DNA of 64,000 nucleotides from Variovorax sp. ZS18.2.2 (GCF_024701975.1 NZ_JANLNM010000010.1:124001-188000), one strand, 5' to 3'; shown: positions 52,077 to 60,440, numbered from the stretch's first letter. The notes: a model not told the origin generated them from the sequence alone. Translations and numbers: made by a program.

Positions 52077-52090
52077 ACTTGTGTACAAGT
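52077..52090. promoter_or_regulatory. candidate GntR operator over operon B start
   Basis: ACTTGT and ACAAGT form a perfect 6-bp inverted repeat around GT. The core TTGTGTACAA resembles FCD-type GntR operators. The predicted transcription start of the sigma-54 element (about 52085) falls inside it, 12-25 nt before the atzF start. Confidence 0.7.
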
Positions 52091-52094
52091 CGAG

Positions 52095-52112
52095 ATGCAA
52101 GCAATGTGCCAG
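52095..52112 (-). promoter_or_regulatory. sigma-54 promoter of operon B
   Basis: On the minus strand CTGGCAC-ATTGC-TTGCAT matches the sigma-54 consensus (TGGCAC-N5-TTGCW) at every specified base, with 10 nt between the GG and GC. It lies 30 nt upstream of the atzF start codon and faces the 13-gene operon. Confidence 0.85.
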
Positions 52113-52153
52113 CCGGAACGGAGGCTGTGATGCAGGCCCGGGGATTGGGAGAT

Positions 52154-52252
52154 TTGCTCCCTCTCCCCTTGGGGGGAGGGTTGGGGTGAGGCGCAGCTCT
52201 TATATGAAGGCCACTGCCCTCACCCCCGCCCTCTCCCAGAGGGAGAGGGAGT
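52154..52252. repeat. nested palindromic repeat, family A copy 4
   Basis: About 99 bp with outer TTGCTCCCTC and GAGGGAG ends, a hairpin at each end (CTCTCCCCTTGGGGGGAGG; CCCTCTCCCAGAGGGAGAGGG in part) and inner arms TTGGGGTGAGG and CCCTCACCCC. It lies between the operon B promoter and the end of the M48 peptidase gene, where upstream activator sites would normally be expected. Confidence 0.75.
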
Positions 52253-52269
52253 CATGCAGGGAGCCGGAC

Positions 52270-53136
52270 TCAGCTCCGCTTGGCGCTGCGGTAAAGGCTT
52301 TCGACCTTGGGGATGTTCGCCTCGAGCTTCGCGATCCGGTCCGTCCCGCTCGGGTGCGTCGACAGAAAGCTCAGCCCGCCCTGGTTCTTCGAGGCGGTCG
52401 CCATCTTGTTCCACAGCGACACCGAGGCCTTCGGGTCGTAGCCCGCGCGCGCCGCGAGTTCGAGGCCTACGAGGTCGGCCTCGGTCTCGTCGCTGCGGCT
52501 GAACTTGAGCGTGATGAGCTGCGTGCCGGCGCGCGCCGCAAGGTCGCCCACCTGCCCGAGGCCCAGCAGCTGCGCACCGATGGACAGCGCCGCGCCGGTG
52601 CCGGCGCTCTTGGCCATGCGGGCGCGGGCGTGTTCGCGCAGCGCGTGGGCCATCTCGTGGCCCATCACCATCGCGACCTCGTCGTCGCTCAGCTTGAGCT
52701 GCTCGAGGATGCCGGTGAAGAAGGCGATCTTGCCGCCGGGCATGCAGAAGGCGTTGATCTGCTTGCTGCCGATCAGGTTGACCTCCCACTTCCATTCGCG
52801 CGCCCGCGTGTTCCAGGGCGTGGCGAAGGGAATGAGCCGCTGCGCGATGGCGCGCAGCCGCTGCAGTTGCGCGTTGTTGTCGCCGGCGAGCGCATTCTTG
52901 GCGCGGGCTTGCGCAAGCAGTTGGCCGTACTGCTGGACGCCGGCCGCCTCGATCTTGTCCGCCGGCACCAGGTTGCGCGCCACCGATGCGTTGCCGACGT
53001 TGACCTGCGAGAGCGCCGGGCGGCTGAAGGCCACACCGGCCGCGATCAACAGGAAGGCCCTGCGCAACTGCCAGGGCGAGACGGGAGACGTGGAGGAAAT
53101 GGGGCGTTCGCAGCGTGTGCACATGGGCCGGATCAT
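52270..53136 (-). CDS. M48-family metallopeptidase
   Basis: A zinc protease of the HtpX/Oma1/BepA-like M48 family. The HExxH motif is MVMGHEMAHAL, and a second zinc ligand lies in SDETEADLVGLELA. A hydrophobic segment (QLRRAFLLIAAGVAF) near the N-terminus suggests export or membrane anchoring, so it probably works on misfolded envelope proteins. The start is uncertain: ATG 53136 gives 288 residues and ATG 53124 gives 284, neither with a clear ribosome site. The gene is divergent from the AmpG-like permease. Confidence 0.88.
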   Translation of the reverse strand: MIRPMCTRCERPISSTSPVSPWQLRRAFLLIAAGVAFSRPALSQVNVGNASVARNLVPADKIEAAGVQQYGQLLAQARAKNALAGDNNAQLQRLRAIAQRLIPFATPWNTRAREWKWEVNLIGSKQINAFCMPGGKIAFFTGILEQLKLSDDEVAMVMGHEMAHALREHARARMAKSAGTGAALSIGAQLLGLGQVGDLAARAGTQLITLKFSRSDETEADLVGLELAARAGYDPKASVSLWNKMATASKNQGGLSFLSTHPSGTDRIAKLEANIPKVESLYRSAKRS

Positions 53137-53200
53137 AGGAACAAATGAAGACAAACAGGCGGGCCGATTCCCGTGGCGGCTCATGGACAATCCGGGGTTC

Positions 53201-54568
53201 ATGTCCGCCCCGCCGCTCGAAACCTCCACCCCCCCCTCACCGCCCTGGCGCGACACGCTGAGGGTCTACCTCGAGCCAGCCACGCTGCGCATGCTGGCGC
53301 TGGGCTTCTCCGCCGGGCTGCCGCTGCTGCTGGTGCTGGGCACCCTGAGCTTTCGCCTGCGCGAAGCGGGCGTCGACCGCACCACCATCGGCTACCTGAG
53401 CTGGGTGGGCCTGGCCTACGGCTTCAAGTGGGTCTGGGCGCCGCTGGTCGACCGGATGCCGCTGCCGCCATTGACCACGCTGCTCGGGCGGCGCCGCGGC
53501 TGGCTGCTGCTGGCGCAGGCTCTGGTGATCGTGGGGCTGGTCGGCATGGCGATGAACGATCCGCGAAACGGCCTCGCCCCGCTGGTCTGGTGCGCGTTGC
53601 TGGTGGCCTTCGGCTCGGCCACGCAGGACATCGCGCTGGACGCCTTCCGCATCGAATCGGCCGAGACGCGCAAGCAGGCCGCGCTCGCCGCCGCGTACCA
53701 AACGGGCTACCGGCTCGCGATGATCTGGGCCGGCGCCGGCGTGCTGTGGGTCGCGGCCTGGGCCGAAGTGACACCCGCCGTCGCCGCCACCGGCGCGGCG
53801 GCCTACCAGAACGGCGCCTGGAAAACCGCCTACCTCGTGATGGCCGCCTCGATGGGCGTCGGCGTGCTCACGGTGCTGCTGTCGCCCGAGCCCGTGCGGC
53901 TGGTGCTGCCGAAGGCAAAGAACGCGGCCGAGTGGCTGCAGAACGTGCTGATCGACCCTTTTGCCGACTTCATCCGCCGCTACAAGTGGCAGGCCGCGCT
54001 GATCCTCGCGCTGATCGCCATCTACCGCATCAGCGACGTGGTGATGGGCATCATGGCCAATCCGTTCTACGTGGACATGGGCTTCACCAAGGACGAAGTG
54101 GCCACGGTCAGCAAGATCTACGGCGTGGTCATGACGCTGGTCGGCGCCTTCGTGGGCGGCGTGCTGTCGATGCGCCTGGGCGTGATGCGCGTGCTGATGC
54201 TGGGCGCAGTGCTCAGCGCCGCGAGCAACCTGCTGTTCGCCTGGCTGGCCTCGCGCGGGCACGACCTCACGGCGCTCATCGCGGTGGTCTCGGCCGACAA
54301 CCTGGCCGGCGGCATCGCCTCGGCCGCCTTCATCGCCTACCTGTCGAGCCTGACCAACATCAGCTACTCGGCCACGCAGTACGCCCTCTTCAGCTCGCTG
54401 ATGCTGCTGCTGCCCAAGTTCATTGCCGGCTACTCGGGCGCCTTCGTCGACGCCTACGGCTACAGCCAGTTCTTCACCGCCACCGCGCTGCTGGGCGTGC
54501 CCGTGCTGCTGCTGGTCGCGCTGGCCTCGCGGCTGACGACGACCACAAGCACCGCCGACCGTCAATAG
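53201..54568 (+). CDS. AmpG-like MFS permease
   Basis: A 455-residue major facilitator permease with about 12-14 hydrophobic helices. Sequence such as PLLLVLGTLSFRLREAGVD, GLAYGFKWVWAPLVDR and FGSATQDIALDAFRIE fits the AmpG family, which imports anhydro-muropeptides for wall recycling. ATG 53201 is used; ATG 53183 would add six residues. It is divergent from the M48 protease gene with a gap of only about 60 nt. Confidence 0.85.
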   Translation: MSAPPLETSTPPSPPWRDTLRVYLEPATLRMLALGFSAGLPLLLVLGTLSFRLREAGVDRTTIGYLSWVGLAYGFKWVWAPLVDRMPLPPLTTLLGRRRGWLLLAQALVIVGLVGMAMNDPRNGLAPLVWCALLVAFGSATQDIALDAFRIESAETRKQAALAAAYQTGYRLAMIWAGAGVLWVAAWAEVTPAVAATGAAAYQNGAWKTAYLVMAASMGVGVLTVLLSPEPVRLVLPKAKNAAEWLQNVLIDPFADFIRRYKWQAALILALIAIYRISDVVMGIMANPFYVDMGFTKDEVATVSKIYGVVMTLVGAFVGGVLSMRLGVMRVLMLGAVLSAASNLLFAWLASRGHDLTALIAVVSADNLAGGIASAAFIAYLSSLTNISYSATQYALFSSLMLLLPKFIAGYSGAFVDAYGYSQFFTATALLGVPVLLLVALASRLTTTTSTADRQ

Positions 54569-54713
54569 GGCCCTCGCCCTAGGCTGCATCCATGGGAAAC
54601 AGCCGACGCTGAGGGGCGCGCACTGCTGGTAGGCTGCGTGACATTCATTGCGTGAAAATTACGCCTTTGCCCACCGACGCCTTTCCGTTCGCCGCGTGCC
54701 CACAAGATTCATC

Positions 54714-55922
54714 GTGCTCTCCCGTATTTCCCCCCTTCAGATCAGCGCCTACACGGCCACCTCGGCCGTCGGCGTTGGCAAGGCGCCCCTGGCCGAAGCG
54801 CTCGAAAACTCCCGCAGCGGCCTGCGCGCCAACGATTTCGGCAATGCGCCGCTGCCCACGTGGATCGGCCGCGTTGATGGGCTCGAAGACATCCGGTTGC
54901 CCGAGGCGCTGGCTTCGTGGGACTGCCGCAACAACCGCCTCGCCTGGCTGGGCCTGCAGGCTGACGGTTTTCTCGAAGCGGTCGCGGCCGCGCGCGAGAA
55001 ATACGGCGCCTCGCGCGTCGCGCTGATCCTGGGCACCTCGACCGCCAGCATCGGCGAGACCGAGCTGGCCTACACCCAGCTCGACGAGAACGGCATGTTC
55101 CAGCCGGCCCAGCGCCGCGCCGAAGTGCACACGCCCCATTCGCTCGCGATGTTCGTTCAGCAAGTGCTGGGCCTGGAAGGCCCGAGCGAGACGATCTCGA
55201 CCGCCTGCTCGTCGAGCGCCAAGGTGTTCGCCTCGGCCGAGCGGCTGATCCGCCTGGGCCTGGCCGATGCGGCCGTGGTGGGGGGGGCGGACACGCTCTG
55301 CGGCAGCGTGCTGTTCGGCTTCAACTCGCTCGAGCTGGTGTCGAAGGAGCCCTGCCGTCCGTTCGACGCCGGCCGCAACGGCATCAGCCTGGGCGAGGCC
55401 GCGGGCTTCGCGCTGGTCGAGCGCGTGCAGACCGGCGCGGCTGCTTCGGCGCTGCACCTCCTGGGCTACGGCGAGGCCAGTGACGCGCACCACATGTCGA
55501 CCCCGCACCCCGAGGGCCTGGGTGCCGAACGCGCGCTCGATGAGGCGCTGGCGCGCGCCGGCCTCGCCCCCGAGGCCATCGACTACATCAACATGCACGG
55601 CACCGCGAGCCAGAAGAACGACGAGGTCGAAGGCGCGCTGGTGGCGCGCCGCTTCCCCGCCACCACGCACGCGAGCTCGACCAAGGGCTTCATGGGCCAC
55701 ACGCTGGGCGCCGCAGGCATCGTCGAGGCGGTGATCAGCCTGCTCGCGATCGAGCGCGGCCTGAAGCCGGGCACGGTGGGCACCCGCACGATCGACGAGG
55801 GCTTCGGTCCGCAGATCAGGCTCGCGCCCGCGCACGGCGAGGTGCGCTATGCGCTCTCGAACTCCTTCGGCTTCGGCGGCAACAACTGCTCCCTCGTGTT
55901 CGGCAAGGCGGAAGCCGCATGA
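54714..55922 (+). CDS. beta-ketoacyl-ACP synthase (aryl-polyene/FabF-like)
   Basis: A 402-residue condensing enzyme. The catalytic Cys-His-His set is present: STACSSSAKVF (Cys), NMHGTASQKND (His) and TKGFMGHTLGAAG (His). Sequence from GTG 54714 starts with LSRISPLQISAYTATSAVG, the normal N-terminus; earlier in-frame starts add non-family residues. It overlaps the next gene, a chain-length-factor-like protein, by 4 nt. This pairing is known from aryl polyene and related fatty-acid-like pathways, but none of the other genes of such clusters are in view. Confidence 0.85.
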   Translation: MLSRISPLQISAYTATSAVGVGKAPLAEALENSRSGLRANDFGNAPLPTWIGRVDGLEDIRLPEALASWDCRNNRLAWLGLQADGFLEAVAAAREKYGASRVALILGTSTASIGETELAYTQLDENGMFQPAQRRAEVHTPHSLAMFVQQVLGLEGPSETISTACSSSAKVFASAERLIRLGLADAAVVGGADTLCGSVLFGFNSLELVSKEPCRPFDAGRNGISLGEAAGFALVERVQTGAAASALHLLGYGEASDAHHMSTPHPEGLGAERALDEALARAGLAPEAIDYINMHGTASQKNDEVEGALVARRFPATTHASSTKGFMGHTLGAAGIVEAVISLLAIERGLKPGTVGTRTIDEGFGPQIRLAPAHGEVRYALSNSFGFGGNNCSLVFGKAEAA

Positions 55923-56788
55923 GCACGACCCCGACGCGCCCCGTGCCACCCACCCTCTACATCGAAGGCCCGGCCTTCTGGACGCCGACGCTCCCCGGCT
56001 GGGACGCCGCGCGCGCGGCCTTCCGCGGCGAAGGCGCGCTGACCGATCCGCCGGCCAAGCGTCCGTCGCCGCAGGTGCTGGCCCCGGCCGAGCGCCGGCG
56101 CGCGCCCGACACCGTGGCGCTGGCGCTCGAAGTGGCTGCCGCAGCAATGGCCGCCTCGGGCCGCAACGCAGCCGACGTGCCCTGCGTGTTCGTCTCGGCG
56201 CACGGCGATCTCTCGATCAACGACTACATGTGCAGCACGCTCGCGACCGACCCGACGGTGCTGTCACCCACGCGCTTTCACAACTCGGTGCACAACGCCG
56301 CCGTGGGCTACTGGACCATCGGCACCGGCTGCATGGCGGCGAGCAATTCGGTCTCGGCCTTCGAGCACAGCTTTGCGACCGGCCTGCTCGAAGCGGCCGT
56401 GCAATGCGCGGCCGACCACAGCCCCGTGCTGGTGGTGGGCTACGACACGCCCACGGTCGGCGCGCTGACCTCGGTGACCGACAGCCGCGGGCTGCTGGCG
56501 GTGGCGATGGTGCTCGCCCCGGAACGCAGCGACCGCAGCGTGGCCGCGCTGGACTGGTCGATGGTGGCCGGGAACGGCAGCAAAGGCGGTGAAGCGGCAC
56601 CTGCCGATACGCCGCCGCGCTCGCAAGCCGCGCAGTCGCTGGCCAGGATCAACCCGATGGCGCAGGCGCTCGGCCTGTTCGAGTCGCTGGCGCATCTGGA
56701 CGATGGCGCGGGCCCGTCGCCCGTTTCGCTGCAGCTCTCGCCCACCCTGTCGCTGCGGCTGCAGCTGCGGCCGCTCTCCCGGAGCTGA
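55919..56788 (+). CDS. beta-ketoacyl synthase chain-length-factor-like protein
   Basis: A 289-residue protein corresponding to the N-terminal half of a ketoacyl synthase (Ketoacyl-synt_2 type), including SAHGDLSINDYMCSTLA, FHNSVHNAAVGYWTI and IGTGCMAASNSVSAFEH. It lacks the two C-terminal active-site histidine regions. It is presumably a partner of the upstream KAS, setting chain length or stabilising it. The overlap (ATGA, 55919-55922) indicates coupled translation. Confidence 0.8.
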   Translation: MSTTPTRPVPPTLYIEGPAFWTPTLPGWDAARAAFRGEGALTDPPAKRPSPQVLAPAERRRAPDTVALALEVAAAAMAASGRNAADVPCVFVSAHGDLSINDYMCSTLATDPTVLSPTRFHNSVHNAAVGYWTIGTGCMAASNSVSAFEHSFATGLLEAAVQCAADHSPVLVVGYDTPTVGALTSVTDSRGLLAVAMVLAPERSDRSVAALDWSMVAGNGSKGGEAAPADTPPRSQAAQSLARINPMAQALGLFESLAHLDDGAGPSPVSLQLSPTLSLRLQLRPLSRS

Positions 56789-56797
56789 TGCACGCTA

Positions 56798-56817
56798 TCC
56801 CCGGGTGCTCCCGGGGA
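56798..56817. terminator. hairpin after the ketoacyl synthase pair
   Basis: TCCCCGGG at 56798-56805 and CCCGGGGA at 56810-56817 form a perfect 8-bp stem with a TGCT loop, 9 nt past the stop codon. No U-tract follows, so it may be a Rho-dependent or mRNA-stabilising hairpin. Confidence 0.5.
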
Positions 56818-56920
56818 GGCCGCTTCCGAGCGGCAACTGCAACAGGCCATATTCGAAGAAAATCCAGGAGCACCACCGCGGCCCCTGGCCTTGGCGCTAT
56901 GTTTTTCGCAGCACCTCCGG

Positions 56921-56954
56921 TTGACACGCATGCCTGAGGTTTACCCAACTTTAC
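56921..56954 (+). promoter_or_regulatory. candidate promoter and response-regulator direct repeat
   Basis: A consensus -35 hexamer TTGACA (56921-56926) is followed by TTTAC at 56940-56944 and TTTAC at 56950-56954, a direct repeat with a 10-bp period. One-turn direct repeats are typical OmpR/PhoB-family sites, so this may be an autoregulatory site of the gene at 56991. No clear -10 is seen. Confidence 0.4.
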
Positions 56955-56990
56955 GGAGCGTTCAAGCCCGCTTGCTCCCTGTGGACGACC

Positions 56991-57713
56991 ATGAAGCGCA
57001 TGAGCACCCCCCAACTCCTGATGATCGAAGACGACGCCCGCCTGGCGCAGATGGTGGGCGAATACCTGACGCAGTCGGGCTTCGCCTTCAACCATGCCGG
57101 TGACGGCGCCAGCGGCCTCGAGCAGCTGCAGCAGCACGCCCCCGACCTCGTGATCCTCGACCTGATGCTGCCCGACACCGACGGCCTGGAGGTCTGCCGC
57201 CGCATCCGCGCGCTGCCCGGTCCCATCTCCAAGGTGTCGGTGCTGATGCTCACCGCCAAGGGCGATCCGATGGACCGCATCATCGGCCTGGAAATCGGCG
57301 CCGACGACTACCTGCCCAAGCCCTTCGAGCCGCGCGAGCTGCTGGCGCGCATTCGCGCCGTGCTGCGCCGTCGCAGCGAGAACGCCACCGAGAGCGAAGC
57401 CTCCACCGTGATGCGCTTCGGCACGCTGGAGATCGACCGCAACGCGCGCACCGTGTCGGTGGCCGGCGCGCTGGCCGACCTCACCTCCTACCAGTTCGAC
57501 CTGCTGGTGGCGATGGCCGAGCGCGCGGGCCGCGTGCTCACGCGCGACCAGATCATGGAAGCCGTGCGCGGCCGCGAGCTGGAAGCCTTCGACCGCTCGA
57601 TCGACGTGCACATGGGCCGCATCCGCGCCGCGATAGAAGTCGACGCGAAGAACCCGAAGCGCATCCTCACCGTGCGCGGCGTCGGTTATGTATTTGCCAA
57701 GCAGCAAGACTGA
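56991..57713 (+). CDS. OmpR-family response regulator
   Basis: A 240-residue two-component regulator. The receiver domain (about 8-125) has the acidic pair in MIEDDARL, phospho-acceptor D57 in PDLVILDLML, and Lys in LPKPFEPRELLAR. The winged-helix DNA-binding domain (about 140-236) includes TSYQFDLLVAMAERAGRVLTR and DVHMGRIR. The histidine kinase gene follows after a 114-nt gap holding a repeat element. The nearest regulated target could not be told from sequence. Confidence 0.93.
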   Translation: MKRMSTPQLLMIEDDARLAQMVGEYLTQSGFAFNHAGDGASGLEQLQQHAPDLVILDLMLPDTDGLEVCRRIRALPGPISKVSVLMLTAKGDPMDRIIGLEIGADDYLPKPFEPRELLARIRAVLRRRSENATESEASTVMRFGTLEIDRNARTVSVAGALADLTSYQFDLLVAMAERAGRVLTRDQIMEAVRGRELEAFDRSIDVHMGRIRAAIEVDAKNPKRILTVRGVGYVFAKQQD

Positions 57714-57722
57714 AAGAATGTC

Positions 57723-57818
57723 AGCCCCCCGGCTTTTCACTCGCTGCGCTCCGTGTAATTCGCCACCCCCCATGGGGGAGGCGCGGCTCGCCTTGGGGCG
57801 GCCCGGCGGCGGCCGCCT
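57723..57818. repeat. GC-rich intergenic repeat, family B
   Basis: About 96 bp containing the palindrome CCCCCCATGGGGGAG, then GCGCGGCTCGCCTTGGGGCGG and GGCGGCGGCCGCC blocks (given in part). It fills nearly the whole gap between the response regulator and histidine kinase genes. Its style recalls dispersed repeats of Variovorax-type genomes, but only one copy is seen here. Confidence 0.5.
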
Positions 57819-57827
57819 CTTCTCGTG

Positions 57828-59027
57828 ATGCTGCGCAAGCTCTACTCCCGTCACCTCTACGTCCGCATCTGGCTCGCGGTGGTGGGCGGCGTGGTCATCC
57901 TCACGCTGATGGCCAACTGGATCGTGCGCGAGGCCGCGGAGGCCGAGCGCGAACGCCTGGCGCCGGTGCCGCGCGAGGTGGTCGTGCTCGACGCGCAGGA
58001 CAAGAAGATCGGCGCCGGCACCGCACTTCGCGTACCGGGCCAGGGCCTGGAGTTCGACGTGACGCTGAGCGACGGCAAGGCCATCACGCTGCGCGTGGCG
58101 CCGCGGGAGCGCGCCACCGGCACCGGCGGCTTCGCGCCGTGGCGCACGCCCTTCGGGCTGGGCTGGATGATCGCCCTGGTGGGCGTGGCGGTGGCGCTGG
58201 GCGTGTACCCGATCGTGCGGCGCATCACCCAGCGGCTGGAGTCGTTGCAGCGCGGCGTTCAGCGATGGGGCGAGGGGGATCTCTCGGTGCGCGTGACCGA
58301 AGAAGGGCAAGACGAAGTGACTGATCTCTCCAAACGATTCAACGCGTCGGCCGAACGCATCGAACAGCTGGTGCGCTCGCACAAGTCGCTGCTGGCCAAC
58401 GCATCGCACGAGCTGCGCTCGCCGCTCACCCGCATCCGCATGAGCCTCGAACTGATGGGCGACCAGCCGAGCCCCAAGTCGCGCGAGGAAATCTCGCGCA
58501 ACATCGGCGAGCTCGACCAGCTGATCGACGAGATCCTGCTCGCCAGCCGGCTGGACGCCAGCGAAGCCGACATGGGCACCATCGAAGCCGTCGACCTGAC
58601 CGGCCTGGCCGCCGAGGAATGCGCGCAGGTGAACGCCGAGCTCGACCTGGCCGAAGGCACCGACAACGCGGCGCTCACCGTGCCGGGCGTGTCGCGCCTC
58701 TTGCGCCGCGCGATCCGCAACCTGCTGGAGAACGCCCGCCGCTACGGCGCCGGCAGCATCAGCGTGGAACTGGGCAGCGCCAACGGCTTTGCCACGGTGC
58801 GCGTGAACGACCGCGGCCCGGGCGTCCCGCCGGCCCTGCGCGAACGCATCTTCGAGCCCTTCTATCGCCTGCCCGGCGCCAGCGAGCGCAATGGCGGCGT
58901 GGGCCTCGGGCTCGCGCTGGTGAAGTCGATTGCCGAGCGGCACGGCGGCACTGTGCGCTGCGAAGACGCGCCGGAAGGCGGCGCGAGCTTCGTGATCCGT
59001 CTGCCGGTCGCCGCGACCGCGCACTGA
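57828..59027 (+). CDS. sensor histidine kinase
   Basis: A 399-residue membrane kinase. Transmembrane helix 1 (about 12-34), a short periplasmic sensor of about 70 residues, transmembrane helix 2 (about 108-130), HAMP (about 131-184), HisKA with the phospho-acceptor His in NASHELRSPLTR (about 190) and HATPase_c with NLLENARRYG, DRGPGVP and GVGLGLALVKSI follow in order. ATG 57828 is preferred over the GTG immediately before it. No ribosome site is visible because repeat B runs up to the start. Confidence 0.93.
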   Translation: MLRKLYSRHLYVRIWLAVVGGVVILTLMANWIVREAAEAERERLAPVPREVVVLDAQDKKIGAGTALRVPGQGLEFDVTLSDGKAITLRVAPRERATGTGGFAPWRTPFGLGWMIALVGVAVALGVYPIVRRITQRLESLQRGVQRWGEGDLSVRVTEEGQDEVTDLSKRFNASAERIEQLVRSHKSLLANASHELRSPLTRIRMSLELMGDQPSPKSREEISRNIGELDQLIDEILLASRLDASEADMGTIEAVDLTGLAAEECAQVNAELDLAEGTDNAALTVPGVSRLLRRAIRNLLENARRYGAGSISVELGSANGFATVRVNDRGPGVPPALRERIFEPFYRLPGASERNGGVGLGLALVKSIAERHGGTVRCEDAPEGGASFVIRLPVAATAH

Positions 59028-59053
59028 CACACCCGAATCCCTCCGAATCCCTT

Positions 59054-59151
59054 TCGCGGAACGCCGCGGAACCGGCTTCGCCGGGCCGCAGGCGTCGCCC
59101 CCGGCGAGGGGGAAGGAGAAGCGACACGAAGTGCGCGAAGCCTGGGGGAGT
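59054..59151. repeat. GC-rich intergenic repeat, family C
   Basis: About 98 bp with CGCGGAACGCCGCGGAACCGG, then CTTCGCCGGGCCGC and CCCCGGCGAGGGGGAAGG (each in part), capped by GAAGCCTGGGGGAG. It fills the gap between the histidine kinase and O-antigen ligase genes. It is distinct from families A and B; only one copy is seen in the window. Confidence 0.45.
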
Positions 59152-59182
59152 ACTAAGACTGTCCACCTAAAATCCGGCCCCT

Positions 59183-60430
59183 ATGCAGAGATCGCACATC
59201 GTTCGGCCCGCGGCCATGTTCTGGGGGCTGGTGGTGTTCATGCCGGTCGGCGTCACCTACCTGTCGGCCATCCTGTTGCTGCTGACGATGCTGGTTGCCG
59301 GCGGGTACAGCGAGCGCTTCGCGCGCCTGCGCGGCAATCCGCTGTGGTGGCCGGTGGTCGCCTACCTGGCCTGGACGCTGCTCGTGCTGGCCTTCGGGCG
59401 GCACTACCCCGAGACCGGCTCCAACCTCTTTCACGGCGTGCGCATCGGCCTCACGATCCTGATGGCGATGGCGCTCACGCGCGAGGAAGCAATCTGGGCG
59501 TTGCGCGGCTTCCTGTTGATCGCGGCGTTGAACATCCTGCTGATCGTCCTGCACTACGCCATCGGCTTTCCAGTCTGGTCGCCGCTGCGCGCGGTGGTCA
59601 TGGAGGTGGGCAACAAGTCGATCAGCAACGCGCTGCTGTTCAGCGTGGTGGCGGCCACGGCCGCCGTGTGGGGCATTGCGCAGATCGCCGCGCACAGGCC
59701 GCTGCGCGCCATCCCGGCCTTCGTGCTGATGCTCGGGCTGGGCTTCGTGGTGGCGCTCCCGCTGACATCGCGCACCTCCGTGCTCGCACTGCTGCTGGTG
59801 ATTCCGGTGGTGTGCATCCACCAGTGGCGCAACCATCTGAAGATGCTGGTGAGCGCGCTGGTGCTGGGTACCGTGGTGCTCGCGGCCGGGCTCTACCAGT
59901 TGCCGCAGCTGCAGCAGAAGGTCGAGACCGGCGTGCAGGAAATCGAAGAGGCGCAGGCCGGCGCCGTCTTCAAGGGCAGTTGGGTCATCCGCTATTACAT
60001 GTACCGCGACACGGGCCGCATGATCGTCGACCGGCCCCTCACCGGCTGGGGCATCGGCGGCTGGACCGAGCAGTGGCACAAGCGCGGCCCGGCCATGTTC
60101 GCGGACTCGAACATGCCGCACAACGACTTCCTCTGGGTGGGCGCGCAGGGCGGCTTGCCCGCGCTGCTGAGCCTGCTGGTGATCATGCTGGCGGCCGTGT
60201 GGCAGGCGTGGAAACGCCCCGACATCGCGGGCCGCTATGCCTTGGCCGCAACGCTGATCGCGCTGATCGCATCGAGCGTGAACTCGGCCATGCGCGACGC
60301 GCAGATCGGCCTCGCGCTGCTCTGGATCGCGATGGTGTACCTGCGGCTTGCACAGGAAACGCAGGACCCCGCACCGTGGCGCGACCTGTGGCCGTGGCCG
60401 AAAAAACCGGCGCTCGCTGCGCCAACCTGA
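59183..60430 (+). CDS. O-antigen ligase family protein
   Basis: A 415-residue inner-membrane protein with about ten to twelve hydrophobic helices and a large periplasmic loop (about 265-320, with the WGIGGWTEQW and NMPHNDFLWVGAQGG blocks). The PHND and the SRTSVLALLLV segment are typical of the Wzy/WaaL O-antigen ligase/polymerase superfamily. It could attach O-antigen to lipid A core or polymerise glycan; the sequence does not decide. No other LPS gene is beside it, which is usual for dispersed ligases. Confidence 0.85.
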   Translation: MQRSHIVRPAAMFWGLVVFMPVGVTYLSAILLLLTMLVAGGYSERFARLRGNPLWWPVVAYLAWTLLVLAFGRHYPETGSNLFHGVRIGLTILMAMALTREEAIWALRGFLLIAALNILLIVLHYAIGFPVWSPLRAVVMEVGNKSISNALLFSVVAATAAVWGIAQIAAHRPLRAIPAFVLMLGLGFVVALPLTSRTSVLALLLVIPVVCIHQWRNHLKMLVSALVLGTVVLAAGLYQLPQLQQKVETGVQEIEEAQAGAVFKGSWVIRYYMYRDTGRMIVDRPLTGWGIGGWTEQWHKRGPAMFADSNMPHNDFLWVGAQGGLPALLSLLVIMLAAVWQAWKRPDIAGRYALAATLIALIASSVNSAMRDAQIGLALLWIAMVYLRLAQETQDPAPWRDLWPWPKKPALAAPT

Positions 60431-60440
60431 AAGGCATCCC

